NCBI RefSeq assembly: GCF_029433105.1
Contig: NZ_JARNTW010000003.1
Location: forward strand, 434,001 to 498,000
Source of the DNA: Runella sp. MFBS21
GTDB lineage: Bacteria > Bacteroidota > Bacteroidia > Cytophagales > Spirosomataceae
Direction: 5' to 3'
DNA length: 64,000 bases
Position 1 is the first letter of the stretch; each line of letters begins with the position of its first letter. Both the position numbers and the translations under genes were made by a program. This document shows, piece after piece, positions 24,201 through 31,865 of the stretch. The notes under the pieces are model-generated. The model was given only the letters and a program-made list of their open reading frames with translations. It searched no databases and had not been told where the DNA came from.

Positions 24201-25602
24201 CAAAACCGTAGAAGTACGTTTTCGGCCTGTACTTATTACCGCTACCGTGGCATCGTTGGGCTTCTTGCCGATGGCTATTTCCAACTCAGGCGGAGCCGAA
24301 GTTCAGCGCCCGTTGGCCACGGTAGTGATAGGTGGTATCTTGTCAGCCACCTTACTTACTTTGGTAGTATTGCCGGTATTATATGCATTGTTTTCGGTAA
24401 AAAAAGATAGTTCCTCTCCCAAAATAGGGCTTACGATAGTGGTATTGTTGGTAACAATAGGAATCGCCAACGCCCAAACATCCCCACCCCTTTCGCTCAA
24501 CCAAGTGATAGAACGGGCCACTCAACAAAACCTCTCCCTCAAAACCGCTCAACTCAATTTAGAATCGCAACAGGCCCTGGTAGGCTCCGCATGGGCCATT
24601 CCTAAGGTATCGGTTGATTTACTCGCTGGTCAAGTTCAAGCACGTCCCTTTGATTATACCCTCAATGCGGTTCAGAGTTTTGAACCTTTTGGGGTGTATC
24701 GAAGCCGTGAAAAAGTTTTGAATCAACAAGTAAATGTTGTAAAAAAACAGCAACAAATTCAGCGTAACGAGCTTATTTTCAACATCAAACAACAATACTA
24801 TCAACTACTGTATTTGTATCGTCTCCAACATCTTTTACAGGCGCAAGATAGTCTTTATCAAAAAGCCGTAGAAGCTACGAATGTAAGATACCAGACAGGC
24901 GAAGGAAGCCAATTAGAAAAAGTAGCGTCTCTTACCAATCTACGAGAAGTTCAAAATCGGGAGGTCATTTTAAAACAAGAACTTCAAACTTCTTACCTCA
25001 ATCTACAAGCGTGGGTTTACTCAGATGAACCCTTACAAATAGACACTACTTTGAGTTTGCAACGCTATGCTTCGGTGGTGGAAGGGAATAATCTTTACGT
25101 AGCCTTGGCCGAAGCTGAAAGCCAGCTAAGCCGTAATTATATCGATCTCGAACGCGCCCAGCTCAAGCCCGATTGGCGCATGGGAGTAGCCAACCAATCC
25201 ATCGAGGGGAGGTTAGGATTTAGTTATGTGTCGGGAGGTATTGGCATTCCTCTCTATACCAAACCTCAAAAAGCACGCATAGAAGCTGCTCATCTCAATG
25301 AGCAAGCCTCTCAAAATCAACTCAAAGCGATCACTTTTCAGACAGAAACGCAAATCAAAGTGCTACGACAAGTGCTCAATCAAATTCAAAACACCCTCCA
25401 ATATTATGAACAATCGGCTTTGCCACAAGCTGATTTGCTGATACAAACAGCCTACAAACAATTTCGACTAGGAGATATTGAATACATCGAATTTTTTCAG
25501 AATACCCGACAAGCATGGCAAATCCGTGAAGCGTACTTAAACGAACAGCTTCGTTTAAGCCAAAAGCTCATTGAACTGGAAAAATGGCTCGGAATAGAGT
25601 GA
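21289..25602 (+). CDS. CzcA/CusA-type heavy-metal RND efflux pump fused to a TolC-like outer-membrane domain
   Basis: 1437 residues. Residues 1 to about 1035 form a complete RND pump: first helix at 13-29, a periplasmic porter domain, six-helix bundle, second porter domain and second bundle. The proton-relay helix reads DFGVIVDGAVIIVE with Asp400, Asp406 and Glu413, the pattern of the divalent-cation (Zn/Co/Cd/Ni) group rather than the Cu/Ag group. From about 1045 a new hydrophobic segment ending IANAQ resembles an internal signal peptide, after which about 385 residues match TolC/CzcC-type outer-membrane factors (LSLNQVIERATQQNLSLKTAQLNL; later coiled repeats). It thus carries inner- and outer-membrane parts in one frame. 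The adaptor gene follows 54 bases later. Confidence 0.93.
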   Translation: MIDSLIHYSIKNKLIIGLAILTLIIWGGYSLSRLPIDAVPDITTNQVQILTLTPTLAAQEVEQFVTTPIELSLANIPDVTEIRSVSKLGLSVVTVVFKDDIDIVRGKQWVSEQLKMVEAEIPTEFGKPMIAPLTTGLGEIYQYTLATKEGFHERYDLTELRTIQDWIVKRQLAGIEGVIEISSFGGFVKQYEVSVNPERLRAHNTTLPELYTALQNNNANTGGSYIERVGQAQFIRGEGVVKSLTDIEQIVVKNNNGIPLLVRDVASVSFGHANRFGALVRNGEGEAVGGIVLMLKGANSANTVNAVKERVARIQKTLPEGIEIVPFIERTKLINKTITTVTENLLLGGLIVIVVLVMLMGSLRAGLVAASVIPLAMLFTIGMMNTFDISANLMSLGAIDFGVIVDGAVIIVEAIVHRFQVWYEENKQNNVDDPAERDNMVYETAKRIRTSAAFGEIIILMVYLPILSLVGIEGKMFKPMALTVGFAILGAFILSLTYVPMMSSLVMGRNLHKHWTFSERVLHWLYRRYEPMIRWSLHWKKTTLGITGALFAIALLVFSQLGGEFVPTLDEGDLAIDFRTASGTSLTETIHAANKAHQILKKHFPEIQQIVGRVGASEIPTDPMPIEMVDQMINMKDISEWKNAKNRQEMSEKMADVLAKELPGTSVEMTQPIQMRFNEMITGVRSDVVVKLFGNDLEVLYERANAAAKIIEKVEGVASVRVEQIVGLPQISIAYNRAKIAQYGLNIADLNRLIRAGFAGETTGTVYEEERRFDLVVRLDSLHRKDIENVRQLLVPLPSGGTVPLAEVALIDFRKAPAQISHEETRRRITIGIGVLNRDVESVVKDVKLQIEKKVALPSGYFYTYGGAFENLQRAKDRLSFAVPLALFLIFALLYFTFHSLKESLLIFTAVPMSAIGGIFALWLRDMPFSISAGVGFIALFGVAVLNGIVLISYLNDLEKQGITDVYDRIIKTVEVRFRPVLITATVASLGFLPMAISNSGGAEVQRPLATVVIGGILSATLLTLVVLPVLYALFSVKKDSSSPKIGLTIVVLLVTIGIANAQTSPPLSLNQVIERATQQNLSLKTAQLNLESQQALVGSAWAIPKVSVDLLAGQVQARPFDYTLNAVQSFEPFGVYRSREKVLNQQVNVVKKQQQIQRNELIFNIKQQYYQLLYLYRLQHLLQAQDSLYQKAVEATNVRYQTGEGSQLEKVASLTNLREVQNREVILKQELQTSYLNLQAWVYSDEPLQIDTTLSLQRYASVVEGNNLYVALAEAESQLSRNYIDLERAQLKPDWRMGVANQSIEGRLGFSYVSGGIGIPLYTKPQKARIEAAHLNEQASQNQLKAITFQTETQIKVLRQVLNQIQNTLQYYEQSALPQADLLIQTAYKQFRLGDIEYIEFFQNTRQAWQIREAYLNEQLRLSQKLIELEKWLGIE

Positions 25603-25656
25603 GTTTTCTCCTAAAAGTATGATTCAACTTAAGAAATGATTTAATATAAAAATACC

Positions 25657-26814
25657 ATGAAAATTTCCTCTCAATTCATACCCTCTCCTAAAATGATTTG
25701 GGCAAGCACCAAAAATACGCTCCTACCTATCTTCATTTGTCTTTTGGGACTAAGCTGTACCAAACCCGACACTAGCCAAACTGAAGAACCTTCTGCCAAT
25801 AGTTCAGAACTTCGTCTTACGCCTGAGCAAGAAAAAAGTTTTGGGATTACATTAGGAAGTTCTCAAATCCGTACGGTATATGATGCTATCGTACTCAACG
25901 GAGTCGTCGAAGTCCCCCCTCAGCAGGCCGCCTCGGTGAGTTTCCCATTGATGGGAACTGTACGTAGCATTCATGTTTTAGCAGGAAGTCAAGTCACAAA
26001 AGGTAGTACACTTGCGACCATTGAAAGCCTCGAACTTATTCAATTACAGGAAGATTATTGGAAAACTGTAGGACAACTTCTATTTGCCGAACAAGAACGC
26101 CAACGCCAAACGACCCTCACTCAAGAAGATGTAGGAGCCAAACGAAAACTTCAACAAGCCGAATCTGAGGTACGAGTATTGGAAGCAAGCAAACAAGGTT
26201 TAGAGGCCAAGCTACAACTTATTGGCCTTGACCCACATAGCCTCAAAACCAACCAAATCGTTCGCAGCATCGCGTTACGTTCTCCGATAAATGGTGTCGT
26301 AAAACTAACCAAAGTTAACATAGGAGCATCAGTCGGAGCAGGAGAAGCACTTTTTGAAATTGCAAATCAAGTGAATGCTCGCCTTGTACTGAAAGTATTC
26401 GAAAAAGACTTTCCCCAAATCAAGATAGGGCAAAAAATCGTGTTTCAGGGTGGTTCGGGAACGATTACTTCTATAGGCAATTACTTTGACCCTACAAGCC
26501 GTACCGTAGATGTGTATGCTACCATACAAGGGGGGCGTGTTATTTCTGGGCAATATATCAATGCCCAGTTGGAATCTTCGCCCCGCCAAGCGGATACAGT
26601 ACCTGAGATGGCCTTGGTACGTACTGGCGAGACGGCCCATGTTTTCATCAAGACTGCGCAGGGCATTTACAAACCTATAGAAGTAAAAGCGGGAGTTTCA
26701 CAAGATGGATTTGTAGAAGTCATTTTTTCGTCAAAGCCTAATGCCCCTATTGTGCTTAGTGGTGCACAAACCCTTCAAGCAGAGCTTACCAAAGGCGCAG
26801 GTGAAGAAGAATAG
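25657..26814 (+). CDS. RND efflux periplasmic adaptor (membrane fusion protein, CzcB/CusB-like)
   Basis: 385 residues. The lipobox LGLSC places the lipid-anchored Cys at 34. A barrel-sandwich region with VSFPLMGTVRSIHVLAGSQVTKGSTLATIESLE and the mirrored ALRSPINGVVKLTKVNIGASVGAGEALFEI flanks a helical hairpin (about 135-190) that reaches the outer-membrane channel; a beta-barrel follows (LVLKVFEKDFPQIKIGQKIVF). It links the pump at 21289 to its exit duct. Spacing and direction make it the last gene of the metal-efflux operon. No separate outer-membrane factor gene is present, consistent with the TolC domain fused to the pump. Confidence 0.92.
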   Translation: MKISSQFIPSPKMIWASTKNTLLPIFICLLGLSCTKPDTSQTEEPSANSSELRLTPEQEKSFGITLGSSQIRTVYDAIVLNGVVEVPPQQAASVSFPLMGTVRSIHVLAGSQVTKGSTLATIESLELIQLQEDYWKTVGQLLFAEQERQRQTTLTQEDVGAKRKLQQAESEVRVLEASKQGLEAKLQLIGLDPHSLKTNQIVRSIALRSPINGVVKLTKVNIGASVGAGEALFEIANQVNARLVLKVFEKDFPQIKIGQKIVFQGGSGTITSIGNYFDPTSRTVDVYATIQGGRVISGQYINAQLESSPRQADTVPEMALVRTGETAHVFIKTAQGIYKPIEVKAGVSQDGFVEVIFSSKPNAPIVLSGAQTLQAELTKGAGEEE

Positions 26815-26876
26815 TCTATTTTGATTTAAATATGTTTTTACTATTTTTGACAACTTCATCTTGTTAGAAAAACCCT

Positions 26877-27458
26877 ATGCATAAAACTCTTTTATTGCTC
26901 GCCCTTGCTGCTGTACTTGTTAGCTCAAACTACAAAGAAAAAACCTATGCTGTAGGTCAAATCAAAACCAACATGGGCGAGATTCTCTTTTGGCTCTATG
27001 ACGAAACTCCCAATCACAAAGCTAGCTTCATTAAGCTCGCTAAACAAAACTATTGGGACACCCTGACTTTCAATCGGGTCATCAACAATTTTGTGGCACA
27101 AGGAGGCTGCCCCGATACCCCTGCCGGATTTTCGGATTCGCCTTATTTACTAAAACCCGAATTCCGTAAAAATATCCGCCACATATACGGAGCCGTAGGC
27201 GCAGGCCGCGACAACAACCCCGAAATGCTTTCGGCGGGATGTCAGTTTTACATAGTTCAAAACAAAAATGGCTTATCAAGACTAGATGATAAATTTACCG
27301 TATTTGGGCAAGTATTTAAAGGAATGGACGTAGTAGATGCCATAGTAGCGGTCAAAACTGATTCTACAGATACGCCTTTTACTCCCATTAAACTCGACGT
27401 TAATGTATTGTATCTAAACGCCGACCAGCTCAAAGTAAAAGGCTATACTCTCCCCTAA
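26877..27458 (+). CDS. Exported cyclophilin-type peptidyl-prolyl isomerase
   Basis: 193 residues. A short hydrophobic N-terminus (about 3-17) serves as signal peptide. The cyclophilin core follows: GQIKTNMGEILFWLYDETPNHKASFIKLAKQNYWDTLTFNRVINNFVAQGGCP, with FNRV carrying the catalytic Arg, then AVGAGRDNNPEMLSAGCQFYIVQ and LDDKFTVFGQVFKGMDVVDAI. Compared with the cytoplasmic cyclophilin at 14765 it has inserts and probably acts in the periplasm on folding envelope proteins. It lies 62 bases after the efflux adaptor gene on the same strand but has no clear link to it. Confidence 0.88.
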   Translation: MHKTLLLLALAAVLVSSNYKEKTYAVGQIKTNMGEILFWLYDETPNHKASFIKLAKQNYWDTLTFNRVINNFVAQGGCPDTPAGFSDSPYLLKPEFRKNIRHIYGAVGAGRDNNPEMLSAGCQFYIVQNKNGLSRLDDKFTVFGQVFKGMDVVDAIVAVKTDSTDTPFTPIKLDVNVLYLNADQLKVKGYTLP

Positions 27459-27527
27459 TCCCTTGTTTTTTACTCGTCAGAAATTCCACAAAGCTCTCAG
27501 ATAGTTTTTTTGTTTTGATTAATTTCT

Positions 27528-29165
27528 ATGTTATCTTTCTTAAAAAAGTACAGACTTTTATTTAGTCTGATTCCCGTAGGTTTATTTATAATTGCCATTT
27601 ACCCCAATCTTATCAATCTCCCTACTGGTGATGATATTTACACCATGGAGATTTTTAATCAGCTCCAAACAGCTCCTACTTGGTGGAATAAGGTTCAACT
27701 TTTGTTTTCGCAACACAACGAACACCGTATTTTGGTAACTCGGCTAGTAGCGTTGCTTCAATACGCTATCAGTGGGTACGTTGATTTGCGGTGGTGGATT
27801 ATTGTCGGCAACCTGTCTCTTTTATTGATTGCTTGTCTATTTTATAAAAATATCGCCTCCGATTCTTGGCTCTTTCTCCCCATTGTCTTCATCATCATTT
27901 GCCCAGCTTCTAATACACTAGCTGCGATGCAAAATGCCAATTTATTTTCTGTGGCTTTTGGGCTAGCTTCGCTACATTTCGCCCTCAAAAACACCAAGCC
28001 CTCCTTTGATTTCTATGCCTTCTTGTTTGCTTTTCTAGCCATTTTTTCCAATGGTGGAGGCTTTGTCAGCTTTGGACTGATGGGTTGCATCTTCTTATTT
28101 CAGCGTCGCTATCAATTACTCGCCATTTGGGCCATTTATGGGCTTATCATTTTTACGGGTTATTTCTGGAATTATGAGAAAATATACCGACATCCTACCA
28201 CTGAAAAACTCTTTGAACAAATCCCCAAAGCAGCACGCTTTTTAATAGCCTTTGCGGGCAGTATTGCGTTTTCACCACGATTGGCTAAAATTACTGGAAT
28301 TGTTTTTCTGGGATTATTTGGGTACATCATTTACCGGCGCTATTACCTACGCAATCCTTTCATATTTCTATGTTTTACCTATGGCATTGCGATGACATTT
28401 CTGACTAGCTTGACGCGCTACGAGCATGGATTTAATACGGCTCTTTCCGAACGTTATTCGATTTATTCAATGCTTATGTCGGCTTGTGCTATTGTGATTG
28501 TCTATGATTTTTTAAAAGAATCACCCCGCAGTCAAAATTATGCGCTCATTGGTTTTTGTATCCTAAGTATTTTACTCAATCTCAAATATGTGACACTCAA
28601 ACTACGCGACCCTGAAGGGACAAAGCTTAAGTTATTGACCAAAATGGAAAACTATCGCCTCAACGATTCCGGATATACCTGCGTCGAAGTTAGTATTTTG
28701 CATCGCTTGGCTCAAAATCGTTTTTATGACTACCCTATTACGCAGCCCATCCACCCCAAGAGTTATTATGATAGTCTCAATCGCCCATTATTACCCCATA
28801 TAAAACTACGGGTAGATAGAGCCTATGTAACAAACAAAAATATTAACCTGCGTTGTACATTTCTATCTCCTGTTGATGCAGCAGCCCAACTCAAGAAAAT
28901 TGGCCTTAAATATTTATTTATTCATAACGATGACAGTCCATTGGATTGCAGTCACAACGAATTTACTAATCCTAACAACGACCAGACCATGATACTAGAC
29001 ATGGAACTGGAAAATGACCGTCACCACTTAGACTTTCCTCAATTTGAGGTTATACTCCCTAAAAAACACTTTTGGAAGGGAAAATACGCCTTGTATTTTG
29101 TTTTTCTGACAGATTCTCCCGTCAATTACCGCCCTGTTAAAACTAATGTTGCCTTCCGTTTATAG
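27528..29165 (+). CDS. Polytopic membrane protein, possibly a GT-C-type glycosyltransferase
   Basis: 545 residues, not assigned to a named family. Ten or so hydrophobic helices fill residues 12-355. The first extracytoplasmic loop holds an acidic pair in TGDDIYTMEIF (about 34-44), where GT-C enzymes (oligosaccharide transferases, PMT/ArnT types) keep their catalytic acid. The last 170 residues are soluble with a beta-rich look. The layout suits a lipid-linked-sugar transferase, but no signature proves it. It lies 119 bases upstream of the kdnA-kdnB LPS sugar genes, which makes an envelope-glycan role attractive; the kdn genes appear to have their own promoter in that gap. Confidence 0.55.
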   Translation: MLSFLKKYRLLFSLIPVGLFIIAIYPNLINLPTGDDIYTMEIFNQLQTAPTWWNKVQLLFSQHNEHRILVTRLVALLQYAISGYVDLRWWIIVGNLSLLLIACLFYKNIASDSWLFLPIVFIIICPASNTLAAMQNANLFSVAFGLASLHFALKNTKPSFDFYAFLFAFLAIFSNGGGFVSFGLMGCIFLFQRRYQLLAIWAIYGLIIFTGYFWNYEKIYRHPTTEKLFEQIPKAARFLIAFAGSIAFSPRLAKITGIVFLGLFGYIIYRRYYLRNPFIFLCFTYGIAMTFLTSLTRYEHGFNTALSERYSIYSMLMSACAIVIVYDFLKESPRSQNYALIGFCILSILLNLKYVTLKLRDPEGTKLKLLTKMENYRLNDSGYTCVEVSILHRLAQNRFYDYPITQPIHPKSYYDSLNRPLLPHIKLRVDRAYVTNKNINLRCTFLSPVDAAAQLKKIGLKYLFIHNDDSPLDCSHNEFTNPNNDQTMILDMELENDRHHLDFPQFEVILPKKHFWKGKYALYFVFLTDSPVNYRPVKTNVAFRL

Positions 29166-29177
29166 AGCAAAAAGTTA

Positions 29178-29207
29178 TTTGGCTACGCATTAAAATCACT
29201 AACTTTG
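29178..29207 (+). promoter_or_regulatory. Bacteroidota-type promoter of kdnA-kdnB
   Basis: TTTG (29178-29181), 18 bases, TAACTTTG (29200-29207), an exact match to the TTTG / TAnnTTTG consensus. The start of transcription would fall near 29214, about 70 bases before kdnA. Confidence 0.68.
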
Positions 29208-29216
29208 TGGTTCTAA

Positions 29217-29242
29217 AGAACTTGTCGTTCGGGACAAGTTCT
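29217..29242 (+). other. Stem-loop at the predicted 5' end of the kdnAB transcript
   Basis: AGAACTTGTC, loop GTTCGG, GACAAGTTCT: a perfect 10-base-pair stem beginning about 3 bases after the predicted start of transcription. It could cap and stabilise the mRNA. It might instead act as a terminator of the upstream membrane-protein gene, but no T-run follows. Confidence 0.5.
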
Positions 29243-29284
29243 AATACGTATACTGTCAACTATAAACTGTCAATACAATAACAC

Positions 29285-30493
29285 ATGCCAGGAACTGAAC
29301 TATATGGCGCCGAAGAGCGCAAAGAAATCAATGACGTACTGGAAACAGGAATATTCTTTCGTTATAACCACGACGCTCAACGCAATAATATCTGGAAAGC
29401 CCGCGAAATGGAAGCGGAAGTTTGTAAAGTAGTAGGGGCTAAATATGCCCATGCTGTCTCAAGTGGTTCGACAGCTATTCAGACAGCTCTTGTAGCCGCT
29501 GGAATTGGAACTGGTGACGAAGTAATTGTTCCTCCTTTTACCTATATCGCTTCAGTAGAAGCCGTTTTGATGATTGGTGCTTTGCCAGTTTTTGCAGAAA
29601 TCGACGAAACACTTTGCCTCTCTGCGGAAGGAATTCGTAAAGCCATTACTCCTAAAACCAAAGCAGTTTGTTTGGTACATATGTGTGGCCAAATGGCTGA
29701 TATGGATGCCATTATGGAGCTCGTCAATGAACATAACCTCATTTTGGTTGAAGATGCAGGACAAGCCATGGGCGCTAGTTACAAAGGAACTTTTACTGGT
29801 CTTTGGGGTAAAACGGGGGCGTACTCATACGATTTTTTCAAAATTGCTACCGCCGGTGAAGGAGGTGTATTTGTGACAAACGACGAGCAAGCCTACAAAT
29901 TTGCGGACAGTTATGCCGACCACGGCCACGACCACATCGGAAGCAACCGTGGCATGGAACAACACCCAATCATCGGGTTCAACTATCGTATCTCTGAGCT
30001 TCACGCAGCTGTTGGTTTGGCCCAAACGCGCCGTGTACCGTACTTAGTGCAGAAAAACAACGAGCACAAAAAGTGGTTGATGAATCGCCTTGCCAACGTG
30101 CCTGGGGTTTCTTTTGCGCGCATCCCCGATGCTGAAGGAGATTCTGCTACGTTTTTGAATTTACTGCTCCCCGATACCGAAAGCGCACAGGCAGTTGTAG
30201 CCGAACTGAACGCCACAGGAGTGGGTGGTTTCAACTACTGGTTTACAAATATGTACCATTTCATCAATCAGTGGGATCACCTCAAAGAAATGCGTACGGC
30301 GAGTAAATTAGCGGTTCAAGTATTGGGTGCTCCGCAAGATTATGCTAATCTTGATTTGCCAAAGTCGCAAGAAGTAATCGGTCGTCTCATTTCGTTTGGT
30401 GTACGTGTTACGTGGACGCAAACCGAACTTGAAACCCTTGCCAATAACCTAGAAAAGGCGATTCGTAAGGCAATGGCAGCTTATACATGCTAA
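29285..30493 (+). CDS. kdnA: 8-amino-3,8-dideoxy-manno-octulosonate (Kdo8N) transaminase
   Basis: 402 residues, a DegT/DnrJ/EryC1/StrS-type PLP aminotransferase. Motifs are SSGSTAIQTAL at about 59-69, VPPFTYIAS at about 82-90, VEDAGQAMG (Asp157, pyridine-nitrogen partner) and SYDFFKIATAGEGG with Lys186 forming the PLP Schiff base. On its own it could aminate many keto-sugars. The next gene is a strong KdnB match, and kdnA-kdnB together convert Kdo to 8-amino-Kdo, first shown in Shewanella oneidensis, so I assign KdnA: it aminates the C8 aldehyde made by KdnB, with glutamate as the likely donor. The product would replace Kdo in the lipopolysaccharide core. Confidence 0.85.
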   Translation: MPGTELYGAEERKEINDVLETGIFFRYNHDAQRNNIWKAREMEAEVCKVVGAKYAHAVSSGSTAIQTALVAAGIGTGDEVIVPPFTYIASVEAVLMIGALPVFAEIDETLCLSAEGIRKAITPKTKAVCLVHMCGQMADMDAIMELVNEHNLILVEDAGQAMGASYKGTFTGLWGKTGAYSYDFFKIATAGEGGVFVTNDEQAYKFADSYADHGHDHIGSNRGMEQHPIIGFNYRISELHAAVGLAQTRRVPYLVQKNNEHKKWLMNRLANVPGVSFARIPDAEGDSATFLNLLLPDTESAQAVVAELNATGVGGFNYWFTNMYHFINQWDHLKEMRTASKLAVQVLGAPQDYANLDLPKSQEVIGRLISFGVRVTWTQTELETLANNLEKAIRKAMAAYTC

Positions 30494-30583
30494 TGTCTTT
30501 TCTCAAAAGTATTTAATCAATGGTAATCAGCACGATTAACGGATAACCATTAACAAATAATTGTGCTCTGGCACTAGGAATTT

Positions 30584-31663
30584 ATGCATAAAAATTTCAA
30601 AGGAATCGAAAAAACCGTTTTTGGACGGGGAAGTTTTAGCCAATTGGGTGAAATCATCGCCCCACACCGTAGCGAAAACAACGGCTACATGGTGTTTATT
30701 ATTGACAACTATTTTAAAGGTAAAGAACTAGAAAGCCGCTTGCCCGTTCAGCCTGAGGATACCGTTTATTTCATTGACGTTGACCCACACGAGCCTACCA
30801 CCGAGCAAATTGACACCTTGCGCGATGAGATTTTGGCCAGTAAAGGTCTTCCGTCGGGTATCATTGGAATCGGAGGTGGAGCCATTATGGACATTGCAAA
30901 ATGCGTATCGCTGATGGTAACCAACGAAGGCTCTTCTACCTTATACCAAGGGTTAAACCTCATCAAAAAACCAGGCATTTACCACGTGGGCGTTCCTACT
31001 ATTTCGGGAACTGGCGCGGAGGTTTCGATGACGGCCGTGTTGACTGGCCCTGAAAAAAAATTGGGTTTAAAATGCGAATGGACGGTTTTTAACCAAGTGG
31101 TACTTGACCCCGAGTTGATTGCGACCGTTCCGCGCGACTGGTGGTTTTATGTGGGGATGGATACCTACATTCACTGCATCGAGTCAGAAAATGGGCAGTT
31201 CAACAACGCTTATTCGCACGCTTACGCCGAGCAATCGATGAAGCTTTGTCGGGAGATTTATTTAGGCGAAAACAGTGGACAAACTGCTGAAAACGATGAT
31301 AAATTGATGGTAGCATCGTTGATGGGTGGTTTGAGCTTAACATACTCAGAAGTAGGTATTTGCCATGCTATTAGCTACGGGCTTTCTAAAATTTTGGGAA
31401 TGCGCCACTGTTATTCCAACTGCATTGCGTTCAACCACTTGGGTGATTTTTATCCTGAGGGCGTAGCGGAATTTAAAGAAATGGTTGCCAAACACAATAT
31501 CACACTACCGCAGGGATTATCGAAAGACTGGACAGATGAGCAAATCACAGCGATGGCCCATGTCTCGTACAAGCTTGATCACATGTGGAATCATGCAGTA
31601 GGATATGATTGGAAAGAGAAAGTAACGATTGCAGACATCGAAGCGATTTTTAGAAGATTGTAA
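30584..31663 (+). CDS. kdnB: 3-deoxy-manno-octulosonate (Kdo) 8-oxidase
   Basis: 359 residues, an iron-containing (group III) alcohol dehydrogenase fold. The nucleotide-binding loop is GIGGGAIMD at 95-103 and the VPTISGTGAEVS signature lies at about 137-148. Metal ligands are probably Asp193 and His197 (GMDTYIHC), His261 (GICHAISYG) and His275 (GMRHCYS). The start NFKGIEKTVFGRGSF and the phrase YQGLNLIKKPGIYHVGVPTISGTGAE match what I recall of Shewanella KdnB closely, more than general alcohol dehydrogenases. It oxidises the C8 hydroxyl of Kdo to an aldehyde, which KdnA then aminates. It follows kdnA by 90 bases, same strand. Confidence 0.87.
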   Translation: MHKNFKGIEKTVFGRGSFSQLGEIIAPHRSENNGYMVFIIDNYFKGKELESRLPVQPEDTVYFIDVDPHEPTTEQIDTLRDEILASKGLPSGIIGIGGGAIMDIAKCVSLMVTNEGSSTLYQGLNLIKKPGIYHVGVPTISGTGAEVSMTAVLTGPEKKLGLKCEWTVFNQVVLDPELIATVPRDWWFYVGMDTYIHCIESENGQFNNAYSHAYAEQSMKLCREIYLGENSGQTAENDDKLMVASLMGGLSLTYSEVGICHAISYGLSKILGMRHCYSNCIAFNHLGDFYPEGVAEFKEMVAKHNITLPQGLSKDWTDEQITAMAHVSYKLDHMWNHAVGYDWKEKVTIADIEAIFRRL

Positions 31664-31668
31664 TTTAC

Positions 31669-31703
31669 TAACCTTAATAAGGCTCAAAACCTTATTAAGG
31701 TTA
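31669..31703 (+). terminator. Hairpin after kdnB
   Basis: 14-base perfect stem (TAACCTTAATAAGG with CCTTATTAAGGTTA) and a 7-base loop, 5 bases after the kdnB stop. Only a short T-run (AACTTTACC) follows, so it is a likely but weak intrinsic terminator. The remaining bases to rsgA (31704-31865) are A+T-rich with nothing else recognised. Confidence 0.55.
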
Positions 31704-31865
31704 AACTTTACCACAATAACCTGGGGAAATATCTTGATAGTTTTGAACCCAATCGATGTTATCATATATTCAATCATGCCTAGGCTAATAAATTTAATGG
31801 AACTTTAAACAATGCAACCTTTTTCATAATTAAAAGGTATAAAACCTTATAATAGATTTATCAAT

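Noticed and set aside
24424-25602. TolC-like part as a separate gene after the pump
   Set aside because: The frame is continuous from the pump, with no stop or convincing internal start codon at the junction, so it is annotated as a fusion.
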